Counted from the first letter of the stretch, positions 1 through 5,302 are shown. The stretch is DNA of 10,069 bases from Actinomycetota bacterium (GCA_019347725.1 JAHWKV010000015.1:1-10069); one strand, 5' to 3'. Translations and numbers: made by a program. The notes: generated from the sequence alone by a model not told the origin.

Positions 1-24
1 AAGGGGGTCTTTTAGGCCCCCTTT
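1..24. terminator. Hairpin at window edge, probable (bidirectional) terminator
   Basis: A G-run at 3-7 pairs with a C-run at 17-21, flanked by AA (1-2) and TT (22-23). On the plus strand the stem can extend through a G-U, a C-G and a T-A pair to a TTT loop. It lies about 30 nt past the stop of the leftward peptide gene, so it may end that transcript. It could equally end a rightward gene lying before the window. The T-tract is short on the plus strand (TTT then GCC), and on the minus strand it would run off the window, so strength cannot be judged. Confidence 0.5.
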
Positions 25-54
25 GCCTTCAATACAGCTTTGGTTCGACTCCTA

Positions 55-237
55 TCAGCCGGTAGTTACTAACCAGCCGGGCCCCGAGGTGTCGGCGTTT
101 ACGCCAACGTCGCTCACGCCTGCAACCGGAAATCCGAGCACCGAGACAGTCGCCATCAAATTACGCTTGGGTAACTCAACCGCCTGCTCACACTCCAAGT
201 CTTCGAAGCCAAAGTCGTCAGTGTGTATTCGTGTCAT
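55..237 (-). CDS. Small acidic peptide (60 aa) of unknown function, possible precursor or signalling peptide
   Basis: The product is 60 residues starting MTRIHTDDFGFEDLECEQAV. ATG at 237 is chosen because AGGAGG ends 5 nt before it. A TTG one codon upstream would be too close to that site. The N-terminal half is acidic (DD, ED, E, E), then comes ELPKRNLM (21-28), then a hydrophobic, Gly/Val-rich segment (29-46), and the C-terminus is SGPGWLVTTG. From memory, an ELPxRxxM-like element occurs in other small actinobacterial ORFs of unknown role; this is unverified. The only Cys is C16, in the N-terminal part, so a lanthionine core is unlikely. No modification enzyme or transporter is visible in the window. 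The gene is divergent from an atypical LuxR regulator, and a hairpin follows its stop. The ribosome binding site is the strongest evidence that it is real. Confidence 0.6.
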   Translation of the reverse strand: MTRIHTDDFGFEDLECEQAVELPKRNLMATVSVLGFPVAGVSDVGVNADTSGPGWLVTTG

Positions 238-296
238 CAATACCTCCTGTAGTGGCCCTCGAATTACAGCCTTTCACGTAAGGCAGAGTTTCGAGA

Positions 297-310
297 GACC
301 CGGATGGGTC
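297..310. promoter_or_regulatory. Inverted repeat GACCC-N4-GGGTC in the peptide/luxR divergent region
   Basis: GACCC (297-301) and GGGTC (306-310) form a perfect 5-bp dyad with a GGAT centre. On the minus strand it touches TTGACC (312-307), a fair -35 for the peptide gene. It could be an operator for the divergent LuxR regulator, whose family usually binds short dyads. A 5-bp dyad can occur by chance. Confidence 0.25.
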
Positions 311-343
311 AATTTCCCTGGTATGAATAGATCAGGCTTTTTC

Positions 344-352
344 TGCTAGGCT
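344..352 (+). promoter_or_regulatory. Possible extended -10 promoter of the LuxR-type regulator
   Basis: TGC-TAGGCT matches the extended -10 form TGn-TAnnnT and would give a start near 359, a leader of about 50 nt. No good -35 is seen at the expected place. AAGGGA ends 8 nt before the ATG at 409 and serves as ribosome binding site. Confidence 0.25.
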
Positions 353-408
353 TCCCACGCAGGTCGCCAAAGCCATCTGTACGAAAGCGGCTAGAAGGGA
401 CTCTCTAA

Positions 409-1098
409 ATGACGGCAGAGGCTGTTTTGGGCCCTCGCTCAAAGAGTTCCAACGGGGACAGCTTTGCGAAACCACTGAAAGCGCTCCTCACCTACGAGCA
501 CTTCATGTTGCTGGAAGGGCTGGCCGCCGCCATCCATACCGTTCCGGGTATTGAGGTCGTCGGTATCGACACCTCGCCGTCAAACTTGCCAGAGCTCACC
601 GCAAGCATGAAACCGGACATCGTCGTCATGAGCATTGAGCCGCCAGCCGAGCAAGTACTCGAATCGGTCCGGCAGCTCAAAGAACAATGCGCCGAGGTAG
701 CCGTCGTGGCGCTTTGCGCCAACCCGGATACGCAGCTCATGGAGAAGTCTTTTGGCGCAGGGTGCTCCGCGCTTCTCGCCAAGAACCACAGCGTCGCCCA
801 ACTGGCAGCGACCATGTTCGCGGTTAGCAGAGGCCAGGTCCTGTTCTCCTTGAACGAGTCGAGCAGGAAATCACCAATGCCCCCAGCCGGACTAACCGCC
901 AGAGAGATGGAAGTGTTAACTCTGCTTGCGGCGGGTGAAAGTACCCAGTCCATTTCCGATACGTTGACCTTGAGTCCACATACCGTGCGCAACCACGTGA
1001 AGAACTTACTGGCGAAACTTGGAGCGCACTCCAGACTCCAAGCGGTTGCAAAAGCGCAGCAACGGCAAATAATCGACGCTGCCCGGCCGACTAGTTGA
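409..1098 (+). CDS. NarL/FixJ-family LuxR-type regulator with degenerate receiver domain
   Basis: This is a 229-aa DNA-binding transcription factor. The C-terminal GerE/LuxR helix-turn-helix is complete at about 161-222, with LTAREMEVLTLLAAGEST and SPHTVRNHVKNLLAKLGA. Residues 21-142 have the length and pattern of a CheY-like receiver. However, the acidic pair after beta-1 is Y29-E30 instead of DD, and the phospho-acceptor site after beta-3 (KPDIVVMSIEPP) is S75 instead of Asp. The conserved Lys is kept (K125). It should therefore act without phosphotransfer, like other aspartate-less receivers, perhaps by ligand binding or constitutive dimerisation. No histidine kinase lies nearby. It is divergent from the 60-aa peptide gene, the natural candidate for target or effector; that link is inference. 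The start is supported by AAGGGA 8 nt upstream. Confidence 0.9.
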   Translation: MTAEAVLGPRSKSSNGDSFAKPLKALLTYEHFMLLEGLAAAIHTVPGIEVVGIDTSPSNLPELTASMKPDIVVMSIEPPAEQVLESVRQLKEQCAEVAVVALCANPDTQLMEKSFGAGCSALLAKNHSVAQLAATMFAVSRGQVLFSLNESSRKSPMPPAGLTAREMEVLTLLAAGESTQSISDTLTLSPHTVRNHVKNLLAKLGAHSRLQAVAKAQQRQIIDAARPTS

Positions 1099-1156
1099 TA
1101 ACGCTCGCAAGCGGAACCACCCTCGGCTGTGAATTTTTTAGACTTCTCGGCGTTCC

Positions 1157-1183
1157 TGTCGAAATCCGCCCGGCCCATTCGAC
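1157..1183 (+). promoter_or_regulatory. ECF42-type sigma factor promoter for the DGPF-sigma operon
   Basis: TGTCGA (1157-1162) and CGAC (1180-1183) are separated by 17 nt. The ECF42 group, as characterised in Streptomyces venezuelae, uses TGTCGA at -35 and CGA/TC at -10, usually before DGPF genes. Here the motif stands about 60 nt before a DGPF gene that is followed by an ECF42 sigma factor. Motif, spacing and context therefore agree. The implied start is near 1190. Autoregulation is inferred. Confidence 0.75.
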
Positions 1184-1244
1184 GTACAGACAAAGAACGG
1201 GATCTCCGGCGACGGCCGGAACGATTTTTCAGGAGGTGCTGCAG

Positions 1245-1673
1245 ATGAAGGTGCTGGCATTTGTGAAGGCCAACGACAAGACCGAAGAGGGCGTTATGCC
1301 CACCGAGGCGGAGCTGGCCGCCATGGGCGAGTACAACGAGGAACTGGTCAAGGCCGGGGTCATGCTGGCCGGCGAGGGGCTGCATCCGACCTCCAAGGGA
1401 GCCCGGGTGAAGTTCTCCGGAGACCAGCGCACCGTGATCGATGGACCTTTCACCGAGACCAAGGAGCTTATCGCCGGCTTTTGGATCTGGCAGGTGTCCT
1501 CGCTGGAAGAAGCGATCGAGTGGGCCAAGCGATGCCCAAACCCGACGGGACAGGAGTCGGAGATCGAGCTTCGTCCGGTGTTCGAGGCTGAGGACTTTGG
1601 TGAGGAGTTCACTCCGGAGCTGCAGGCGCAGGAGCAGCGACTACGCGAACAGGTGGAGGCGCAGCAGCAGTAG
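1245..1673 (+). CDS. DGPF-domain (YCII-related) protein
   Basis: A 142-aa protein of the YCII-related/DGPF family, whose members have a ferredoxin-like alpha-beta fold and no settled biochemical role. The family block is clear: MLAGEGLHPTS (40-50), then VIDGPFTETKELIAGFWIW (64-82) containing the signature DGPF (66-69), then SLEEAIEWAKRCP (86-98). The C-terminal 25 residues are Glu/Gln-rich and look disordered or coiled. ATG 1245 is preferred over longer in-frame starts because AGGAGGT (1231-1237) lies 7 nt before it and MKVLAFVKA is the family's usual beginning. It is 41 nt upstream of an ECF42 sigma gene and behind an ECF42-type promoter. DGPF proteins are the standard genomic partners and targets of ECF42 factors. 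Confidence 0.93.
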   Translation: MKVLAFVKANDKTEEGVMPTEAELAAMGEYNEELVKAGVMLAGEGLHPTSKGARVKFSGDQRTVIDGPFTETKELIAGFWIWQVSSLEEAIEWAKRCPNPTGQESEIELRPVFEAEDFGEEFTPELQAQEQRLREQVEAQQQ

Positions 1674-1709
1674 TCAATTCCTCTTGCCCGCACGCAATAA
1701 AGCTGTTGT

Positions 1710-1736
1710 GATCGGTGGCCGTGACGGCCACCGATC
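1710..1736. promoter_or_regulatory. 27-bp perfect palindrome across the ECF sigma start codons
   Basis: The left arm GATCGGTGGCCGT (1710-1722) and right arm ACGGCCACCGATC (1724-1736) are exact reverse complements around one central G (1723). Both candidate GTG starts (1715, 1721) lie inside it. As DNA it is a plausible operator. As RNA it would form a 12-bp, GC-rich stem with a 3-nt loop covering the start region, which could make sigma translation depend on a ribosome arriving from the DGPF gene, whose stop is 36 nt before. No T-tract follows, so it is not a typical terminator. Confidence 0.7.
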
Positions 1737-2980
1737 CGCGTCGGGCGATCGACGCTGTGTTTCGTATCGACTCTCCCCGGCTCATAGCGAGCCTTGCCCG
1801 CATGACCGGGGACATCGGCCTGGCCGAGGATTTCGCTCAGGATGCGCTGGTGGCCGCCCTACAGCAGTGGCCGGACGACGGCATCCCCGACCGGCCGGGA
1901 GCCTGGTTGATGGCCACCGCCAAGCGCCGAGCCATCGATCATTTCCGCCGGAGTAAAGTGGCCGAACAAAAGCTCGACGAAGTGGCCCGACTGCAAGGAA
2001 CGCAAGAGGAATCCGAAGGTTGGACCGAACCACGGGACGGCGACGATCTGCTCAGCCTGATCATGACGTGCTGCCATCCGATCCTGCCGGTCGATTCTCG
2101 CGTCGCTCTCACCTTGCGCCTTCTCGGGGGGCTGTCTACCCGCGAAATAGCCCGCGGGTTTTTGGTGTCGGAGCCCACTGTGGCTCAAAGGATAGCTCGC
2201 GCTAAACGAACGCTGGCCGAGGCCAGGGTACCTTTCGAAAACCCCGAAGGCGCCGAACTGAACGAGCGACTGGACTCGATCCTGCGGGTCCTTTATTTGA
2301 TCTTCAACGAGGGTTACTCGTCTACGAGCGGGCAGCAGTGGATTAGACCGTCGCTGTGCGAGGACGCGCTGCGCATGGGCAGGGTGCTGGCGGAGCTCAT
2401 TCCGGACGAACCGGAGGTCCACGCCTTGGTTGCGCTTATGGAGATCCAGGCCTCCCGCATCAGGGCCCGGATAGATGAGGCCGGCCGCCCCGCCCTGCTG
2501 GCCGATCAGAACCGGGCCAGATGGGACCGATTGTTGATCGGCCGGGGCCTGAGCGCCTTGGACCGGGCGGAGAAACTCGGCAGGCCCGCGGCTCCGTACC
2601 TTCTACAGGCGGCCATCGCCGCATGTCACGCCACGGCTCCGACGATAGAGCAGACCGACTGGGAGCGTATTACCTCGCTATACGAGCTGTTGGTAAAGCT
2701 GACCGGCTCTCCGGTGGTCGAGTTGAACCACGCCGTGGCCCTGGGAATGGCCAAGGGCCCCGAAGCCGGGCTAGAGGCGGTGGATAGGCTCCGAGACGAG
2801 CCTGCGCTTCGCGCCTATCCCCTATTGCCCAGCGCCCGGGGAGACCTTTTAGAGAAACTCGACCGCCTGGAGGAGGCCGCGGCGGAATTCAGCAGGGCCG
2901 CAAGGCTAGCCCAGAATGATCAGGAGCGGCAGTTGATGCTGGATAGGGCAAAGGCATGTAAAGCCGGGACATCAGGTTAA
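1715..2980 (+). CDS. ECF42-group RNA polymerase sigma factor with C-terminal TPR-like extension
   Basis: A 421-aa sigma factor, about twice the length of a plain ECF sigma. Sigma region 2 spans about 13-80 (RLIASLARMTGDIGLAEDF, QQWPDDGIPDRPGAWL, KRRAIDHFRRSK). Region 4 spans about 125-170 (ALTLRLLGGLSTREIARGFL, then SEPTVAQRIARAKRTLAEA). The long extension carries the group hallmarks YLIFNEGYSS (194-203), ALVALMEIQASRIRAR (237-252), DQNRARWDRLLIGRGLSAL (264-282) and a TPR-like end (333-410, SPVVELNHAVALGMAKGPEAG). No anti-sigma factor is adjacent, as is usual for ECF42, where the extension is thought to control activity. The start is GTG 1715 or GTG 1721. An in-frame TGA at 1709-1711 rules out anything earlier, and the second start gives the usual VTATDPRRAIDAVFRI beginning. 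Neither has a good ribosome binding site; both sit in a palindrome. Confidence 0.93.
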   Translation: MAVTATDPRRAIDAVFRIDSPRLIASLARMTGDIGLAEDFAQDALVAALQQWPDDGIPDRPGAWLMATAKRRAIDHFRRSKVAEQKLDEVARLQGTQEESEGWTEPRDGDDLLSLIMTCCHPILPVDSRVALTLRLLGGLSTREIARGFLVSEPTVAQRIARAKRTLAEARVPFENPEGAELNERLDSILRVLYLIFNEGYSSTSGQQWIRPSLCEDALRMGRVLAELIPDEPEVHALVALMEIQASRIRARIDEAGRPALLADQNRARWDRLLIGRGLSALDRAEKLGRPAAPYLLQAAIAACHATAPTIEQTDWERITSLYELLVKLTGSPVVELNHAVALGMAKGPEAGLEAVDRLRDEPALRAYPLLPSARGDLLEKLDRLEEAAAEFSRAARLAQNDQERQLMLDRAKACKAGTSG

Positions 2981-3029
2981 CCACGCCGGGTCCAACTAGG
3001 CGCACTTCTCGCGTTTGTCGTCGGCCTAG

Positions 3030-3374
3030 CTAGAAGCGCTCCCCTCTGACGCTGAACGTCGCTGACACTTCACAAAGGATCGGGTCAAACTCGGCAAACG
3101 AAGCGGCCGCTGCCATATGGCCCCTGGCCTCGGGTTCGTTCATCATCGCCTCAAAGTCCTCACGGCTCTCCCATTGGGCATAGTTGATTACCCGTCCGCC
3201 GTCTAGGCTTTTGTGGATGCTGGCCGAAACGAATCCTGGCAGATGCCTCATCGTCTGCTCAGTTGCCTCGATCAGAAGATTGACCAGCCTGTCCTGGTTC
3301 TCAGGGCTCACGGTGAAAACGTTGATCAACGTCAGAAGATTTCCGCCGGGTCGAATCTCGGTCACTGGCACCAC
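3030..3374 (-). CDS. Antibiotic biosynthesis monooxygenase (ABM) fold protein
   Basis: A 114-aa single-domain protein of the ABM dimeric alpha-beta barrel family. Visible landmarks are LLTLINVFTVSPENQDRLVNL (13-33), the helix leading to HLPGFVSASIHKSLDGGRV (44-62), INYAQWESREDFEAMM (63-78), and a final strand ending CEVSATFSV. Members include quinone-forming monooxygenases, haem-degrading enzymes and many proteins without known substrate, so no reaction is assigned. The start is uncertain among GTG codons at 3374, 3371 and 3365; AAGG lies 9 nt before the first. It converges on the ECF42 gene with a 49-bp gap and is divergent from the SHOCT gene. It has no TGTCGA box, so it is probably not in the ECF42 regulon. 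Confidence 0.85.
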   Translation of the reverse strand: MVPVTEIRPGGNLLTLINVFTVSPENQDRLVNLLIEATEQTMRHLPGFVSASIHKSLDGGRVINYAQWESREDFEAMMNEPEARGHMAAAASFAEFDPILCEVSATFSVRGERF

Positions 3375-3621
3375 CCCACTGGGACCTTGGCAAGGGCTAA
3401 ATCACATTAGTGGCTGCTGAATTAATCGGTTACCCAGCTCAACGGCCGATAAGCGTTATACGACAGTGACTGAGCCCCGCCCCATCGGACGGTTTGAGCC
3501 GCTGGGAGCGCCACCAGCGCGTAGGCTGGGAAGGCAAGGTAAAGAACAGGCATAGAGGTTATTCGGGTAACCGCCCGCAGCCGCATGACTTTACGGCTTA
3601 CGAGCAAGGAGGTGAGCGCTG
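3375..3621. other. Divergent intergenic region between ABM and SHOCT genes
   Basis: This 247-bp stretch has no convincing gene. It must hold the promoters of both flanking genes. Candidate minus-strand elements (TTGAGC, TAATGT) and plus-strand elements lack proper spacing, so none is called. A near-perfect Shine-Dalgarno AAGGAGGTGA (3606-3615) closes it on the right. A 61-codon minus-strand frame starting with TTG inside that site is judged spurious. Confidence 0.5.
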
Positions 3622-3669
3622 ATGATGGACGGCATGATGGACGGCATGATGGACGGAATGATGGGCGGC
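3622..3669 (+). repeat. Four tandem 12-bp repeats encoding MMDG/MMGG
   Basis: ATGATGGACGGC occurs twice, then ATGATGGACGGA, then ATGATGGGCGGC. The units encode MMDG-MMDG-MMDG-MMGG at the very start of the SHOCT membrane protein. Copy number could change by replication slippage without changing frame. Every unit contains in-frame ATGs, so initiation at the second unit is possible, but the ribosome binding site fits the first. Confidence 0.9.
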
Positions 3670-3898
3670 GGCTGGATAATGATGCTCTTGAGTTTTCTGC
3701 TGATGATTCTCGTCGTTGGGGCCATCGTCGCCGGAGTCGTCTATCTGGTGCGAGCCCTTACGAGCCCCCCGCGACGACGCTGGCAAGAGGCAATCACAAA
3801 GCGGTAGCTCAGCACAAAGAATCCTGGATGAGCGCTATGCCCGCGGCGAGATCGACGAGAAGGACTACGAAGAGAGGCGCCAGAGGCTGGGCGGATGA
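3622..3898 (+). pseudogene. Small Met-rich membrane protein with SHOCT domain, frameshifted
   Basis: The start is strong: AAGGAGGTGA ends 6 nt before ATG 3622. The first frame gives 61 aa: four MMDG-type repeats (1-16), one membrane helix (about 18-45, LLSFLLMILVVGAIVAGVVY), then RALTSPPRRRW and a stop at 3805-3807. The next frame holds an intact SHOCT domain, AQRILDERYARGEIDEKDYE and on to LGG, ending at 3898. Small SHOCT proteins normally have exactly this order: Met/Gly-rich start, one helix, linker, SHOCT. Skipping one base rejoins them into about 91 aa. The run of six Cs at 3765-3770 is the likeliest site (S48-P49, then RDDAGKRQSQ). It may be a sequencing indel, a real mutation or a recoding site; the sequence alone cannot tell. 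Function of the family is unknown; SHOCT is thought to mediate oligomerisation. Confidence 0.8.
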
Positions 3899-4114
3899 CG
3901 CGATTAAGATGCGGTGATCGGGGCGTATCGGCCACGATGTTTGCACACCTTGTCCCTGCTTCGCTCGGCACGATTTTGAGCGCTCCACCGGTAGCAATGT
4001 TTACAGGGCAGTTTTCGACGGCATCACAAACGAGTGACGGGGGGAATACAGGACGCGAATAGCAAAGAACCCTCCAGCGTTACCCAGAGAGATCCTTTTA
4101 CTCCTCGATCTAAG
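3899..4114. other. Intergenic region between SHOCT gene and tRNA-Gly, nothing recognised
   Basis: This 216-bp stretch lies between the rightward SHOCT gene and the leftward tRNA. I see no gene, riboswitch or clear terminator. A weak AGATC/GATCT pairing just past the tRNA 3' end is too short to call. A 115-codon plus-strand frame starting at 4034 runs through the tRNA antisense and into dut antisense and is not a gene. Confidence 0.5.
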
Positions 4115-4187
4115 AGCGGACGACCGGATTCGAACCGGCGACCCTCACCTTGGCAAGGTGATGCTCTACCAACTGAGCCACGTCCGC
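4115..4187 (-). tRNA. tRNA-Gly (anticodon GCC)
   Basis: A complete 73-nt cloverleaf reads on the minus strand. The acceptor stem is GCGGACG/CGTCCGC with discriminator T. The D stem is GCTC/GAGC with AGTTGGTA, the anticodon stem TCACC/GGTGA with loop TTGCCAA (anticodon GCC), and the T arm GCCGG-TTCGAAT-CCGGT. CCA is not encoded, as is common in actinobacteria. It reads GGC and GGT codons. It lies 54 bp downstream of dut on the same strand and may be transcribed from its own promoter or by read-through from dut. Confidence 0.97.
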
Positions 4188-4199
4188 AGGTAGACAGTC

Positions 4200-4205
4200 A
4201 TCGTA
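4200..4205 (-). promoter_or_regulatory. Possible -10 box of tRNA-Gly
   Basis: TACGAT on the minus strand ends 12 nt before the mature tRNA 5' end, a normal distance for a tRNA promoter. TTGGTC lies 18 nt further upstream as a weak -35. Confidence 0.4.
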
Positions 4206-4241
4206 CCAGTACCCGGCACCGCAGACCAAGCAAAACGCCAA

Positions 4242-4718
4242 TTACTCGAAAGAGCTACCCAAACCCGTCGAGCCGAAGCCTGCATCTCCCCTGTCTGACG
4301 GCGGCAACTCGTCAACCTGTTCAAAGACCACTTGCGGTACCGGCAGGATCACCAGCTGCGCGATCCGCTCCCCTCTCGTGATCGCAACCGTCTCCTGCCC
4401 CAGGTTGATGGCGATAACCTTCAGCTCGCCGCGGTATCCGGAGTCGATGAGACCCGGTGAGTTGAGGATGCCGAGCCCACGACGCAGCGCCATGCCCGAG
4501 CGCGGCTGGATATAACCGGCATAGCCCTGCGGAACGGCCACCGATATGCCGGTGCGGACCAAGCGGCGCTCTAAGGGTTGCAGCGCAACAGACTCCGCCG
4601 ACCGTAGATCGGCCCCGGCGTCGCCGGTGTGAGCGGGACGCAACAAAGGTATGTCTGGGTCGAGGCACACTATCTGCACCCGGCACACCTCATCCGGGGA
4701 ATCGTCGTTTTGCTGCAA
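4242..4718 (-). CDS. dut: Deoxyuridine 5'-triphosphate nucleotidohydrolase (dUTPase)
   Basis: This 158-aa trimeric-type dUTPase hydrolyses dUTP to dUMP and pyrophosphate, keeping uracil out of DNA and supplying dUMP for thymidylate. All five motifs are present: I DAGADLRS (33-40), II PRSGMA (72-77), III ILNSPGLIDSGYRGE (84-98) with catalytic D92 and the uracil-stacking Y95, IV RGERIAQLVI (115-124), and V RGDAGFGSTG (143-152). The start is TTG at 4718; GGAGG lies 5 nt before it and no ATG fits, so the TTG is well supported. It follows nrdR by 66 nt on the same strand, with a 12-bp palindrome in the gap, and precedes tRNA-Gly. Confidence 0.97.
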   Translation of the reverse strand: MQQNDDSPDEVCRVQIVCLDPDIPLLRPAHTGDAGADLRSAESVALQPLERRLVRTGISVAVPQGYAGYIQPRSGMALRRGLGILNSPGLIDSGYRGELKVIAINLGQETVAITRGERIAQLVILPVPQVVFEQVDELPPSDRGDAGFGSTGLGSSFE

Positions 4719-4751
4719 TTAGACCTCCGCCTGGGACTGGAAATGACTCTG

Positions 4752-4763
4752 CGCTAATTAGCG
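4752..4763. promoter_or_regulatory. 12-bp perfect palindrome between nrdR and dut
   Basis: CGCTAATTAGCG is self-complementary and sits about 33 bp upstream of the dut start, where an operator or weak hairpin could act on dut. There is no T-run after it, so it is not a normal terminator. Twelve-bp palindromes do arise by chance, hence the low confidence. Confidence 0.3.
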
Positions 4764-4784
4764 GGGAGGCAGATGCTCAATACC

Positions 4785-5270
4785 TTACTGCTTGGAGACC
4801 GGGCGCTCCTTGGGCGGGATCTTCTTTTGTAGAAGACCTAGCTCCCGCTCGAAGTCGGTCAGCTCCTGGAAGTCCTTGTAGACGCTGGCAAACCTCAAGT
4901 AGGCGACGTCGTCGAGCACCCGCAGGCGCTCGAGAATCTGCAGCCCCAGATCCGCAGTCATCACGACACTGCTGCCCTCTTCACGGACGGTATCAACCAC
5001 GTCGTCGGCCAACCGGTCCAGGTCCTCTATGGAGACGGGGCGGTTCTTGCACGCCTTACGCACGCCGCTGATGAGCTTTTCCTTGTCAAAAGGCTCCCGT
5101 TGACCATTGCGCTTTTGGACCATGAGCGGAATCTCCTCGATCCGCTCGTACGTGGTGTAACGTTGTCCGCAACTTTCGCACTCCCGGCGCCTGCGTATGG
5201 CGCGCCCTTCCTCCGCCATACGCGAATCGACGACGTGGTCCTCGGGGTGGGAACAAAATGGGCAGCGCAT
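4785..5270 (-). CDS. nrdR: Transcriptional repressor NrdR of ribonucleotide reductase genes
   Basis: This 161-aa protein matches NrdR closely in length and layout. The zinc ribbon has MRCPFC (C3, C6) and ESCGQRYTTYERIE (C31-E45; zinc ligands C31... written here as the CxxxCGQRY block with the second Cys three residues on). An ATP-cone domain follows at about 46-136 (VQKRNGQREPFDKEKL, VRKACKNRPVSIEDLDRL, LQILERLRVLDDVAYLRFAS). NrdR senses ATP/dATP through the cone and represses nrd operons at NrdR boxes. ATG 5270 is fixed by the invariant MRCPFC start. There is no clear ribosome binding site in the short leader. Position upstream of dut suggests joint control of dNTP pools; no nrd genes are in the window. 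Confidence 0.97.
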   Translation of the reverse strand: MRCPFCSHPEDHVVDSRMAEEGRAIRRRRECESCGQRYTTYERIEEIPLMVQKRNGQREPFDKEKLISGVRKACKNRPVSIEDLDRLADDVVDTVREEGSSVVMTADLGLQILERLRVLDDVAYLRFASVYKDFQELTDFERELGLLQKKIPPKERPVSKQ

Positions 5271-5284
5271 AAGTTTAGGTTGGT

Positions 5285-5302
5285 ACCTATCGTACGTTAG
5301 GT
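5285..5302. promoter_or_regulatory. 18-bp near-perfect palindrome upstream of nrdR
   Basis: ACCTATCGTACGTTAGGT has 16 of 18 positions symmetrical: ACCTA and TAGGT arms around a CGTACG core. On the minus strand it contains TACGAT (5294-5289), a fair -10 for nrdR with a leader of about 12 nt. A protein bound here would block nrdR. It does not look like the ACAC-rich NrdR box I know, nor the actinobacterial LexA box. A separate TAAACT (5324-5329) could be the -10 of the divergent gene. Confidence 0.45.

Noticed and set aside
1102..1140. Possible terminator after the LuxR gene (T-run at 1134-1139)
   Set aside because: No stable stem lies directly before the T-run; the only small hairpin (CGCT/AGCG) is about 20 nt away.
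1095..1244. 50-codon N-terminal extension of the DGPF protein
   Set aside because: The family begins at MKVLAFVKA, a strong ribosome binding site precedes that ATG, and the extension covers the ECF42-type promoter.
492..1385. 297-codon open frame on the minus strand over the LuxR-type gene
   Set aside because: It is antisense to a clear regulator and the start of the DGPF gene, with composition rich in Ser/Cys/Arg and no domain.
2996..3029. CTAGGC/GCCTAG inverted repeat between the ECF42 and ABM genes
   Set aside because: Only 6 bp with a 22-nt loop and no T-tract; too weak to call a terminator although its position between convergent genes fits.
3422..3607. 61-codon minus-strand frame with hydrophobic residues
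   Set aside because: The TTG start lies in the SHOCT gene's ribosome binding site, there is no ribosome binding site of its own, and no recognisable pattern.
4034..4381. 115-codon plus-strand frame
   Set aside because: It reads antisense through tRNA-Gly and the end of dut; Arg/Pro/Ser-rich shadow.
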